This document shows, one piece after another, positions 14,046 to 26,430 of a stretch of 64,000 bases of DNA. The notes beneath the pieces were generated by a model. That model did not search any database. It worked only from the letters and a program-made list of their open reading frames with translations, and had not been told where the DNA came from. The translations under genes were made by a program, and so were the position numbers. Within the stretch, counting starts at the first letter, position 1, and every line of letters begins with the position of its first letter. Source of the stretch: Melastoma dodecandrum. Its lineage: Eukaryota > Streptophyta > Magnoliopsida > Myrtales > Melastomataceae. The stretch is taken from positions 3,213,501-3,277,500 of the forward strand of contig JARUPY010000465.1 of assembly GCA_029817715.1 (NCBI GenBank), read 5' to 3'.

Positions 14046-15764
14046 ACCATATGCTATGCCGCCATTAGGTATTGCAGCAGCTGCGTCTTCATTTCAGTAA
14101 AACTGTTAGACTATTGGTTGGTAAAAACTTTGTTGAAATCTAGATGGGGCCTCGCTAATGGGTTGCGTATGGTTTTTCTGGTCATAATTTCTTGTGGATT
14201 TGCCGAATGATTTTGTTGCGACATTTCTTCTCCGGGAAACTTGTTTCTCATCTACTCGAGGCATGATGCTCTTGAGCTTTTTCCTCTTGGAATGATTCTT
14301 GGTGTGACTTATGCCTAATCATCGGACTAAATTTGATGAAACCATCGACAATTTTCGATCCATTTGGGGTTTTCTGCCGGGTCGGCAATTGTTCATTATT
14401 GTAAAAGCCATCAAATGCAAGGACAGTGATGAAGGATGCCTTTTTACATCATGTGGGACTGGGAGGCTACCAGCAGACATTATTCCTACATCTCCTCACC
14501 CAAAAAAAGGACCAACGCCAAACATGCTTTGCTAGCCAAACATAGGGCTTAATCATGACAGCTTATGACTGTAATCTGGTCCCAAATCCCGATCCATTGA
14601 TCAAATCAAAATACGTGGGAATAATTACACTCTTTGAGCCACCATGCAGAAGATTCCTGGAAAGCACTCTGCACTCACTCACTCCATGCCTGATTTTCAA
14701 CAAGTATGGAAACCCAACATAATTAACAATACAAAATAGAAGGACCCAAAAGGGCTACAATCCGTACATGATTAGCCGAAAGATTAGAGGGGGGTTTGTT
14801 GATTTAAAATCATTCCTTGGTTTGACAATTTGGTCCAATCTCTTCATGTGGAGGAGAGGGGGGCAGAGGAAGAAAGCTAAAGCCTTTTTTTTATTAGCTT
14901 TTTAACCCATCAATGCTTATCTATCTGTATTCATAAAGCTAAACTCGAACCTACGACATATCTTTACTTCCAGCATAAATGACTAATTTCATTGATGAAA
15001 TAAATAAATAAATAAATAAAACCAGATCAATAATTCCGATGTAAGAACGATCACATGGTATTAATGTCGGAGTGGGATGTGGTGTTCCCAAAAAGGACTA
15101 CAAAACCTCCAACTCTCCCCCCCCCCCCAACTTGGTCCAATTTCTCCTCCTCCTCTTTCCCTTTTTTGTAATTTAAATTTCGTTGTATAGTTTTCTTGGT
15201 CAGAAGATAATCCCATTAAAATTTATATTTTGACTAGGAACTGGGATTTTGTTTAGACAGCTCCCATAACTCGACATGCAATCCCAAGTTAACTAGATAA
15301 TATCATCAAGCACTAAACGTCAAACTTAGTTGTCCTGGAGGCGTGTCATTGTCCAGCTGAACTGCTTCATTTTTTGAATCGCTTACAAGCAAACAAACGA
15401 AGCTTTCGTTTTCATCATTACCAGAGCTTCCAATGTCCTCAATGGTTTCCCATCCTTATCCTTCCTCCCCCGGGTGATGTTAGGAACGAACGAAATGTGC
15501 AAAAAGAGGAAAAGAAAAAAGATTGGAAAAAAGGGGGAGGTGTGTTGTGTTGTGTAGTGTTAGCAAAATCACATGCCGGGCAATAATTTTAGGCTACATC
15601 GCCATTTCCTCACCTGTCATTCTCTTTCCCCACCTTTAAACCATCCATCACCCATCATTGATTTTCCACCATGTATATCGCATCGTCTTCGTTACAAACT
15701 GATGATCGCCCTTGGCCGGAAGTGCCACGCAGGCGGAGCTCCCCCTCGGAGCCGCAGGTGGCTA

Positions 15765-15833
15765 TTTTGGGCCGTATATTGGGCCTACTGGAGACGCCCG
15801 TAGCCGAGTAAAAGCCCAAATATAGGCCCAACT
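15765..15833. promoter_or_regulatory. Orphan inverted site II (TGGGCY) cluster
   Basis: Two TGGGCC motifs (15768-15773, 15780-15785) face two reverse-strand motifs, AGCCCA (15813-15818) and GGCCCA (15825-15830). Each pair is 12 bases apart around TATAT or AATAT, and the two pairs form an imperfect inverted repeat with a GC-rich centre. Site II elements normally sit close to promoters of housekeeping genes, yet no gene starts within 2 kb. Confidence 0.45.
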
Positions 15834-17910
15834 CATAGAAGGGAATTTTTTTTAATAAAACAAAATTTAAGAATTGAGTAAAAAAAAAATGGACGCATAG
15901 AAATTGTATAGCTGGAATTGGGTAATAGAGATATCCTTTCGACAACGAAGTTTGGGAAGAGGACAGGCGAGAGATGAGAAAATAAAATTCTCATATGGGG
16001 ATGATGGTGGTGGTGGTGATCTTTTAGGACCAACACTTTTCTCCTTGGGAGGGATTCTAATACCCTTTTTCAAGACATTACACGATATGCTATAACCTCA
16101 TAATGTTGTCAATAGCACACACATATATATATATAGACATTTCAATTCCAAATAACCCGTACCTACCATACCCATCTATGAATGCAAAGCTATCATGTTA
16201 TATGTGACACCTTCTTCCTTGATGGTGAAATGACCAGAACTTTTCCCAACATTCTCACGTCAAAAAGATATATATATATGTTCTTAGAGAGTTGGGATGA
16301 TCATAGGGAGATATGAATGTGGGTCTTTTAGCACGCCCCAAACACACAACATCCAAAACAATCACTGGTTTCTCAGGAGGGATCATTTTCACCACTCTGC
16401 CCACATAAGATAGGGAGGTGAAATTGTGTTCTTTTTTTTTTTAAAAAAAAAAAGGGTTACATTGAATGCTCATCATATGGAAGGACACGGTAGACGTACG
16501 TACCCGAAAACAAAACGTGAGGGAGTGGCAAAAATATCATTGAGAACAAATGGAACATGTTCCTTTCAATAATTTTTGCCCGCTTTTAAGAATTCGGTGG
16601 TGGATCTTATACGATCATATACTCACGAGATGGTCGGATACGAATATGAAAACAAACATCGCTACGCGTCATATACGCGAGGATGGTCGTCTATCTCTTT
16701 TGCAATGTGTTGTTAGGATAATGAAACGTGGATCGGACCAGCATATCCTCCAAACCCTAGTGTAAAAATTGAAGGGAAGGAGTAATAGAAACCATTATTG
16801 ATGTTTGTGATAATAATTGGTTGGATATCCGGGGGGGGGGGGGGGGGGGGGGAGTGCTGCTTTTAATCCCTAAGGGACCGGTGGGTGTTGTGGTTGTGAA
16901 AAGGAAGATGAAGATGAAGAGAGGAGAGGAGAGGACATGAATAATTGTGGGGTGGGGGGGAGGGGGTGCTGTAATAAATTCCAATGAATGATGTGAACCT
17001 CCTCTAATCTTTGCTTCTTTCTTTCCTTTTTTACTGTCTCCTTTTAATGCATACTAGGTTGGCCCCCCTCCCTCTCTGTAAAAATACACAAACAAATAGA
17101 TAAATAATGTGAGAATGATTGAGATACTCTCTCTATAGAGAGAGAGAGAAACGATAACCTTGGCATGTAGCATCATGGTGTATGCATGCATGTATATATG
17201 TGCCTTTGTGATCTTTCTTGGACTATTTTGATCAATTTGGAATGGTATATCCCACGAAAAAGAAAAGCAAAATTGCCAATCATGAAATCCATTTGTACAT
17301 GCTCCCCCACAACCTTCATTATCTTCCCAACTAATGTCATGTCCTTTCCCCCTTTTCTCTCTCCCTTCTTTTTCTTACATTACTCTCATCGTTTCTAAAA
17401 GGGGGGGGAGAATTATCTGCATTTCCTTTGATAAACACTGGTGATTTATACTTCACGAGGCCAGCCTGTGTCTCACATTGGCTTTCTATCCGTACAAATA
17501 CCCTCGAACTATTTAGTTAATTCCCACCTGCCATAATTAAATAAATAAAAAATAATTTATTATTCATTCTTAGCCCATCTCAAAATTCCTTTGGTAATCA
17601 GTTTCCTCTTTGACATGCATTAAATTCTTGTTATTCCGAAGGGTACTACTCTCTCTCTTTTCTTTTACTCTCCCCCTCGGAAGAAGCTCCAAAAGTAGTG
17701 ATGTGAACACATCACATTTAACAAACAACACCTCAGGAGGGAGGGAGGGGGGGAGTGTGTGCTTAATAATAAATGAATCCAGGCATCTATTTCTGCTACT
17801 CATCATCATATTATCAATATATATAATAAAAGAAAAAGAAAATTATGTCAAAATGGTTCCCCCAAAGAAAGAGAGAACCACCATTTCTTTTTTCTTGAAG
17901 CTCTTTCTTC

Positions 17911-17917
17911 TATAAAG
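17911..17917 (+). promoter_or_regulatory. Candidate TATA box of ABCB19
   Basis: TATAAAG lies 333 bases before the ABCB19 start codon in an otherwise pyrimidine-rich region. Transcription start would fall near 17943 and give a roughly 300-nt 5' UTR containing C runs and the TC repeat. The support is motif and position only. Confidence 0.45.
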
Positions 17918-18249
17918 CTACACCCAAAAACTCCACACTTCCCAATCCAAAACTCCCCCCCCCCTCCCCCCATCAGACAAATAACAAAATCTCTCCACAC
18001 CATCACTTCTTCCCCTCCCCTCCCCCCCAAACACTCCCCTCTCCTTGGTTTTGACCAATCTCCCACTGTCACTCCCTCCTCTTACAACCTTCGCCTCAGA
18101 TCTCTCTCTCTCTCTCTCTCTCTCCCTCCCCTGTTTTTCCACCTTCGTCCTCCCTCCGTCCTAAAGAACCCGCCTTTTTAATGCCCATTACTCAAACACC
18201 CACATCCCCATATCCACTCACACCCTAAACCATCACCCACCCCCCCACA

Positions 18250-21200
18250 ATGGCCGTGGAGGCCGGCGCCGAGGGGAAGGGGGCAGCCACAGCGCTGCCG
18301 CCGGAGGCCGAGAAGAAGAAGGAACAGAGCCTGCCCTTCCACCAGCTCTTCTCCTTCGCGGATAAGTACGACTGGGGACTGATGGCCCTGGGAAGCCTTG
18401 GGGCCGTCGTCCACGGCTCCTCAATGCCCGTCTTCTTCCTCCTCTTCGGGGAAATGGTTAACGGGTTCGGGAAGAATCAGGCTGACTTGCGGAAGATGAC
18501 CGAGGAGGTCTCCAAGGTTCATGACACAACATCCCCTGAATTCATCAAAGTTTCTCGTACCGACCCAGATCTAATGTTCTAACATGGGATCAAACAAACG
18601 TTGTCGTTGTTGGTGTGCAGTACGCGCTCTACTTTGTGTATCTGGGGCTGGTCGTCTGCATCTCTTCCTATGCAGGTGATCTAACATCACTCATTCTTCA
18701 TCAATTTTAACTTTATTTATTGTATTTTTTTCTTTTGAAAAATTGCTTTTTGATGCGTGCCCAAGGGGAGGTGGGAAGGGGGGGGGGTCCTCTCCTTAGT
18801 CCTTCACAGTTCTCTTTTAAGACACAAGGGATAAAGACAAGGGGCAGACATGTTTATGTAAGAAAGACCGGAAACTGACTGTCCCTTTCCTTCCCTCCTG
18901 TGTAGTCACCACCGCCACCTCCTCCCCACTGTCATCTCATGCTCATCACTCGATTCACATCCCCACCTCCACCACCACCAACTACGACCCCCTCTCCCTC
19001 CTCAGAAATTATTTCTACCAGCTCCATCAAATCCATGGATTCTTACTTAATGTGGGGGTGTCTCGGTTGATGTTGTGTTACCCCTATTATGTTTTACGTG
19101 TTGACAGAAATCTCGTGTTGGATGTACACCGGGGAGAGGCAGGCGAGCACGCTGCGGAAGAAGTACCTCGAGGCCGTCCTCAAGCAGGACGTCGGGTTCT
19201 ATGACACCGACGCCGGGACCGGCGACATCGTCTTCAGCGTCTCGACCGACACCTTGCTTGTCCAGGACGCAATCAGCGAGAAGGTAATTGGACCTTGCTG
19301 TAAATCCGATGGAACGATTCATTGCCTTCCGGTAAATAAGGGAAAGACGGGGCCCGTGCCGCAATTATTAGGAGAAATCTTGCGGCGTGAACCCGTGCGA
19401 CGTCGTTTCCCTTCTGTTTGGGGCTCCACTTTGACCGGCGCACCTTAGCAGCACCCGCAATGCTAAACCTGCGCCTCTATCTTACGCGAGAATTGTATGA
19501 ACATCTTACGTGCTTATTTATTTATTTACTTTTTGTAGGTCGGGAATTTCATACATTACTTGTCCACGTTCCTGGCGGGGCTGGTGGTCGGATTTGTAGC
19601 GGCATGGCGGCTGGCGTTGCTGAGCGTGGCCGTGATCCCGGGGATCGCGTTCGCCGGGGGGCTTTACGCTTATACCATCACCGGCCTGACGTCGAAGAGC
19701 CGCGAATCCTATGCAAATGCCGGCATGATTGCCGAGCAGGTGAGGCCTCGTCGGTCTTGTATGTTTACTTTTATTGGCTGTTGATTATGTAGCTTCCGTG
19801 CCCACTGATTCAATCTCTGCGACAGGCGATCGCGCAAGTTCGCACGGTTTACTCCTACGTCGGCGAGAGCAAGGCTCTGAGTTCGTACTCAGACGCCATA
19901 CAGAATACCCTAAAGCTTGGTTACAAGGCAGGCATGGCCAAGGGACTCGGACTCGGGTGCACGTACGGGATTGCCTGCATGTCCTGGGCACTCGTCTTCT
20001 GGTATGCCGGCGTTTTCATCAGGAATGGGCAGACTGATGGCGGCAAGGCCTTCACTGCGATCTTCTCTGCGATCGTCGGTGGCATGTAATGATCTCCTTA
20101 AACCACCAAATCCGTGTTTGACTTAATTTCATAACTTAACATTCGTTATGAGCAATCCGAGAGTATGTTTTTCAGGAGTTTGGGACAGTCGTTTTCAAAC
20201 CTCGGGGCGTTTAGCAAGGGCAAGACTGCTGGATACAAGCTTATGGAAGTTATTCGGCAGAAGCCCTCAATAGCACAGGATCCTTCGAATGGGATTTGCT
20301 TGTCCGAGATCAATGGAAACATCGAATTCAAGGACATCACTTTCAGTTACCCGTCTAGGCCCGACGTTTTCATATTCCGCAATTTCTCGATCTTCTTCCC
20401 GGCTGGAAAGACAGTGGCTGTTGTCGGTGGAAGCGGATCAGGGAAGAGCACAGTCGTCTCCTTGATCGAGCGATTCTACGACCCCAATCAGGGTACATGA
20501 AATCTAATCTGCTGCTCGATCACGGAATTCATAGCATTTGAGTCATCAAAAAGTTGGCCTTCTGTGCAGGACAAGTTCTGCTCGATAACGTCGACATAAA
20601 GACGTTGCAGCTGAAATGGTTGCGAGATCAGATCGGGCTCGTGAACCAAGAACCTGCTCTTTTCGCAACGTCTATCCTGGAGAACATTCTGTATGGAAAG
20701 CCTGATGCAAGGATCGAAGAAGTTGAAGCTGCTTGTACCGCAGCCAACGCCCATAGCTTCATCACATTGCTTCCAAATGGGTACAACACTCAGGTTGGTA
20801 GTCAGAGCTGTTGCCGGTTGATGGGCGTTTAAAAGTTGATTACAAACATTCGTTGGTATTGATGTGTTGATTTGTCAGGTCGGCGAGAGAGGTGTGCAGC
20901 TCTCCGGAGGACAAAAACAGAGGATTGCGATTGCTCGTGCGATGCTGAAGAATCCTAAAGTACTCCTCCTCGACGAGGCAACAAGTGCTTTGGACGCAAG
21001 CTCAGAAAGCATAGTCCAGGAAGCCCTCGATCGTCTCATGGTCGGCAGAACAACCGTGGTAGTCGCCCACAGGCTCTCTACCATTCGTAATGTAGACAGC
21101 ATCGCGGTCATCCAGCAGGGTCAGGTTGTCGAGGCTGGCACCCACGATGAGCTCATTGCGAAGGCAGGGGCCTACAGCTCCCTCATCAGGTTCCAGGAGA

Positions 21201-22383
21201 TGGTTGGGAACTGGGACTTCTCGAACCCGTCGACCCGCCGGTCACGTTCCTCACGGCTCAGCCACTCCCTCTCGACAAAATCCCTGAGTCTACGTTCTGG
21301 CAGCCTGAGGAACCTCAGCTATTCCTACAGCACAGGAGCTGATGGCCGCATAGAGATGATCTCGAATGCCGAGACCGAGAGGAAGAACCCAGCACCTGAT
21401 GGGTACTTCCTCCGCCTGCTCAAGCTAAATGCACCGGAATGGCCTTACTCGATCATGGGAGCCATCGGCTCAGTCCTCTCCGGGTTCATCGGCCCGACCT
21501 TCGCGATCGTCATGAGCAACATGATCGAGGTGTTCTACTACCGGAACCCTGCTGCCATGGAGCACAAAACCAAGGAGTACGTATTCATATACATTGGGGC
21601 AGGCCTCTACGCCGTGGTGGCGTACCTGATCCAGCACTACTTCTTCAGCATCATGGGCGAGAACCTAACGACAAGGGTCCGACGAATGATGCTCGCAGGT
21701 AAAAACAAAGATAGCCACAGCCAACCTCGTCCTGTTCCCAGTGGTAATAATACTATTAACTCGCTCGTCTTTTTGTAGCGATACTGAGGAACGAGGTGGG
21801 GTGGTTCGACGAGGAGGAGCACAACTCGTGCCTGGTGGCGGCGAGGCTGGCGACGGACGCGTCGGACGTGAAGGCCGCGATAGCCGAGAGGATATCGGTG
21901 ATACTGCAGAACATGACGTCGCTGCTGACGTCATTCATAGTGGCGTTCATCATTGAGTGGAGGGTCTCCCTCCTCATCCTCGGAACCTTCCCCCTTCTTG
22001 TCCTTGCCAACTTTGCTCAGGTCAGCTTTTTCCTCCCTTCCTCTTCATTTTTAACTGGCTACACGATCCCATTTTTATCATTTGCATATCATTCATTACC
22101 TTAGAGTGGAGGAATCAACCAACGAACGAACAATCAAATCAAATCAAATCAAATTTGATTTAGGCATAGTGGGCGGAGGGTTTTGGAAAATTAGTAGAGG
22201 AGGCGTGGGGTGGGAGGGGGAAACCGACCAAACAACATATGGTGGGGGTGGGGAATGGGTCAGAATACTGCATGCCTGCCCTGCCCCATTTTAGAGAAAA
22301 GGAGAAATCTAAAACTATGGCACTGCATGCCCCATGTGATGACAATAATGATGTTATTGCTCTTCTTATCTCTTAAAAATCTG

Positions 22384-22419
<36 letters not shown>

Positions 22420-24888
22420 CGTGCTTTGCCTTTTGCTCGTCTCTTACCACCTTTCCATCCCCAACTCCTATGCAAAATGTCAGGTAGTCATTCTCAGACA
22501 CCCCCCCCCCCTTCTTTCATCATAAAATATAGAATTCCCAAGTACAACATTACACCCCCCCCCCCCCCTTCACATCTCATTGAATACTTCCATCTCCTTT
22601 AAAATTAAATAAGAAATATTTCATCAGGAGAGTGCCCTTTGCAGACATGAAACTTTGCATTAGTATAAACCGTTTGTTATCTTCAAGGCCAAGTTCATTT
22701 TTTTTAATGTATTCCTTAGGGTTTCTCGAGCACATAACACCGACCCATTTTTTCTCGCCTAGATTCTCGAACTGGGTAATTTTTCATTTATCAATTGGGG
22801 GTCTCCTTTGAATTCGATTCTGTAAGTTGAATCTTTTGACAATTTTCGTTTGTCGTTTGACTGCTGCATACTCTGGAAAACGACGTGACATTGTTTTGCT
22901 TTCTTTTTTTTGCCTGCCTTGTATGGTGTGGAAACAGGGGATGGCGAATAGGACAGGATTGGATAGGATAGAGTAGACCGTCTGGTTTCTGTAAGACTGT
23001 CAATAGTGTATTTCTTTTTACCACACCCCTCCCTCAAACCAACCCATAATATAAAATACAGTAAATGGCATTGGCATAGGCACAGAGGCATGGCCCGGAC
23101 TGGACTTTTGGGTCGTACGATGTTGTCGTGACTCGGTTTAGATTTTTTCATTTGGGTCCAAAGATTGGGGGAATCTGATCGCACCGTGTTTCCAAACAGT
23201 AGAAAGCTTCTGTCCCATTGTGGCTCCTGTGGGGTGAATTTCCCCCAGTTTCAACCTCTTCTTGCCAGTATTTGATGTCATCATTGGGTTGGACTGATGG
23301 CAAAGTTAAAGCATCAGTCAGACACAGAAGGGACTAGCTAGGGACACTTTATTTTTTGAAGTTTCTTCACCCCACCTCCATTTCACTTGCAATTCCTTTC
23401 TCGTGATTGTGGTTGGAGCATTGTCAAATTTTTGCATCAGTGGCTCAGACTCTGTCCTTCTGTTAATTTAGTAAAACGATGTCCATACTTTTGCCCCACC
23501 TGTACCATCGTCAGGGCACGTTACTGTCTGCATTCAAAGTTGTAAGAAGATGAAAAAGATTAAATGATTGTTCCTGAAGTGGTTAGTAGTTTTGACATGA
23601 TAGTGATTAGGATTTGAGTAATGTTGATTAGTTGGAGTTTGTTTGTGTTGTGATTGATGAAGTTGGGTTTATGTTCCAGCAACTTTCGCTTAAAGGGTTC
23701 GCCGGAGACACGGCCAAGGCCCATGCAAAGACGAGCATGATCGCCGGGGAAGGCGTCAGCAACATCAGGACGGTGGCCGCTTTCAATGCTCAGGACAAGA
23801 TCCTCTCGCTGTTCGGACATGAGCTCCGCATCCCTCAGCTGAGGAGCCTCCGACGTAGCCAGACATCCGGCATCCTCTTTGGCCTTTCGCAGCTAGCGTT
23901 GTATGCCTCTGAGGCCTTGATCTTGTGGTACGGTGCACATCTCGTCGGCAAGGGGGACTCCACCTTCTCGAAGGTGATCAAGGTGTTTGTTGTATTGGTT
24001 ATTACTGCGAACTCGGTTGCGGAGACGGTGAGCCTCGCCCCGGAGATCATTCGGGGTGGGGAGGCAGTCGGCTCAGTTTTCGCGATCCTGGATAGGCACA
24101 CAAAGATCGACCCCGATGACCCCGAGTCGGAGCCTGTGACGTCCATCCGTGGCGAGATCGAGCTCCGGCACATTGATTTTGCATACCCGTCGAGGCCCAA
24201 CGTGATCGTCTTCAAGGATCTCAACCTGAGGATCCGAGCTGGTCAAAGCCAAGCCTTGGTCGGGGCAAGCGGGTCGGGGAAAAGCTCGGTGATTGCACTC
24301 ATCGAGCGGTTTTACGATCCTATCGGTGGGAAGGTCATGATCGACGGGAAGGACATTCGTAGGCTAAACCTGAAGTCCCTGCGCCTGAAGATCGGGTTGG
24401 TCCAGCAGGAGCCGGCGCTATTCGCAGCGAGCATCTTCGACAACATCGTGTACGGGAAGGAAGGGGCCACCGAGTCAGAGGTAATCGAGGCTGCCCGGGC
24501 CGCGAACATCCACGGCTTCGTGAGTGCATTGCCGGAAGGCTACAAGACCCCAGTTGGGGAGCGGGGTGTCCAGCTCTCCGGCGGTCAAAAACAGAGGATC
24601 GCCATTGCCAGGGCTGTGCTCAAGGACCCCGCGATCCTGCTCCTAGACGAAGCAACCAGCGCGCTGGACGCAGAATCGGAGTGCGTGCTCCAGGAGGCAC
24701 TCGAGAGGCTAATGAGGGGACGGACGACCGTGCTCGTGGCCCACCGGCTGTCGACCATACGAGGGGTCGACAGCATCGGGGTGGTCCAGGACGGGCGGAT
24801 CGTGGAACAGGGGAGCCACTCGGAGCTGGTAGCTCGAGCCGAGGGTGCCTACTCGAGGCTGTTGCAGCTACAGCTCCATAATGTATGA
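18250..24888 (+). CDS. ABCB19: ABCB19-type ABC transporter (auxin efflux, MDR/PGP family)
   Basis: Full-size plasma-membrane ABC exporter of 1,256 aa, arranged TMD-NBD-TMD-NBD. Known ABCB19 proteins move auxin out of cells; Arabidopsis ABCB19 has also been linked to brassinosteroid export. Exons: 18250..18516, 18621..18675, 19108..19283, 19539..19739, 19826..20085, 20176..20492, 20570..20793, 20879..21698, 21779..22020 and 23680..24888; every junction keeps frame. NBD1 has Walker [10 protein letters not shown] (near residue 405), LSGGQKQ (near 510) and [14 protein letters not shown]2 has GASGSGKS (near 1048), LSGGQKQ (near 1153) and [11 protein letters not shown]. The linker shows [18 protein letters not shown], a stretch typical of ABCB19 and a likely phosphorylation region. 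The sequence is close to Arabidopsis ABCB19 throughout, clearly separating it from ABCB1 or ABCB4. It is GC-richer than its surroundings. The PRE-like gene lies downstream, beyond the retroelement block. Confidence 0.97.
22021..23679 (+). other. Long ABCB19 intron 9 with low-complexity repeats
   Basis: This 1,659-nt intron is much longer than the gene's other introns (about 75-430 nt). It holds an AAATC repeat near 22136-22155, a CT repeat near 22388-22416, and C runs at 22501-22511 and 22555-22568. No coding sequence or recognisable transposon ends are seen inside it. Confidence 0.7.
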
Positions 24889-26425
24889 TGATTTTTCGTA
24901 ACCCTTTTTCTTTATTTTTGCACGCTCGTATATTAATCTTAATTAAATGTCTGGTGTTTGATTAAAATATTATGGTCCGATCCATGTGGAATGTATTGAT
25001 TTGATCCCACCACCATCCCAACTAAAGGCAAGCCCAAATATTCTAACCCCATTCATATCCCATTACAATGCTTTTCCCGAAAAGCTGCAATCGTGCAAAT
25101 GCTTTCTTTATATTATGACAATGAGATCTAGAGAACATGCAAGAATTTCACTTTCTTTTTATATTAAATACGAAAAAAGGATGTACTTTCTTTTTGCATG
25201 TGTTGGGGAAAGGTAGGGTGAGAAAGGCCGACATATTCTCATGTGACAGGTCATTGCAGTAGACCAAAACTAAATATTTATATTTATTTGAAGGGATGAT
25301 GGAGAGGGACAATTCATGGGTCGCCCCCCCTTTTGCCAAAGTGTGTGTCCCCTCCATCTATTATTGTGGAAGAAGAGAATGGATTAGATTGCATGAACGT
25401 GTTTTAAATACAATTTATTTTGGAGTTGGGTTAAGTGAGCAAGCAATACACAGTGGTGAGGTGAGAGACTTGGGATTAAGAAGACAATACTCAAAGGGGG
25501 GTGTAAGTTGTGGGACTGTCTGCGTGTCTGCTTCTGAGAAAGTGAAGTCTCTTTTCTTTTAGAAAATAAAAAATAATAATAAAGTGGAAGTGAGTTTAGA
25601 TGATGGGGGGTGAGTCAGTCGGGTTTTTTTTTTGGGGGGAAGAACCAAAAAAGGGAGAAAGATGAAGAAACATTTCAGCCGAAAGTTTAATCATCACCAT
25701 TTCATTATTGTCATTTTCTTAAATAAAATAAACAAAATATGAGACTTAGTCATGCTGCTTTTTAAAGTACTTGTTCCTTTACTTTCTTTTTCTTCCTTTT
25801 CCTTAAAAAAGGAACTGGTCATGAGGTGGGGTGTCTCTTCCAACCAATTCAATTCAATAATTGCTACAACACTCACTCTCCTCTCCTCATCCTTTGCGAA
25901 ATTCGACTATTTGAATCACCATGTTTTTTTATGTGTATCGTTAAATTTTAAATGGATGATATATTTATAATAAGATATTACCGATTTTACGACAAATCAT
26001 TGCCCATCTTCTCTTTTATGGAACTACAGCGTACCAAATAAAGATTTCCGGTCCTTTTATCATTGTCGAAGTCGACCAGCTCCCTGGCTTCATTACATCA
26101 CTTCAGAAATATATCCCTTGTTGTGAATTATTACTCCGAGTCCCAGGTGGGTTTAACTTTCGAGTTTTCTCTTTGAACTCATCCTGGATGAGAAGAAGCT
26201 CCAGAAGTTTTTAAAAAGGAAGAAGAATGAAGATGAACATGTTAAAATACACACCTTGACGTAGTGCTTGATGGACTTCCAACCAAAGAGGGTCGTATAT
26301 CATATCCCTAAGTTGGCCCAACTAGAGGGATAAAGTCAGCCCACGAATGCTTGTTACCATATGCTTTTTCGCGCTATATATGTCCGGCGAGGAACCGCGG
26401 TCGACTCATCAGTTCTCCCGTCTAA
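24889..26425. other. Intergenic region downstream of ABCB19
   Basis: AT-rich with scattered G and T homopolymers. It should include the ABCB19 3' UTR at its left end. No gene or element is recognisable. It ends at the AGATG target-site duplication of the first solo LTR. Confidence 0.5.
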
Positions 26426-26430
26426 AGATG

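Larger units (their letters stand above)
14046..18249. other. 4.2-kb intergenic region upstream of ABCB19
   Basis: No gene is recognisable. It contains an AAAT microsatellite near 14998-15019, a 10-nt C run near 15119, an inverted site II cluster at 15765-15833, short TA repeats near 16124 and 16269, a 22-nt G run at 16831-16852, and a perfect CT/AG palindrome near 17129-17146. The right end holds the ABCB19 promoter and a pyrimidine-rich leader with a TC repeat at about 18099-18124. Small open frames look random. Confidence 0.55.

Noticed and set aside
15374..16095. Possible small genes between RPS9 and ABCB19
   Set aside because: Several overlapping short frames on both strands are low-complexity, with no splice pattern or known family.
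17129..17146. Perfect CTCTCTCTATAGAGAGAG palindrome as a regulatory site
   Set aside because: It is best explained by a CT microsatellite meeting its complement, and no gene start lies close by.
22210..22602. 130-aa open frame in ABCB19 intron 9
   Set aside because: The translation is made of CT, C-run and AT repeats, has no family resemblance, and lies between two in-frame ABCB19 exons.
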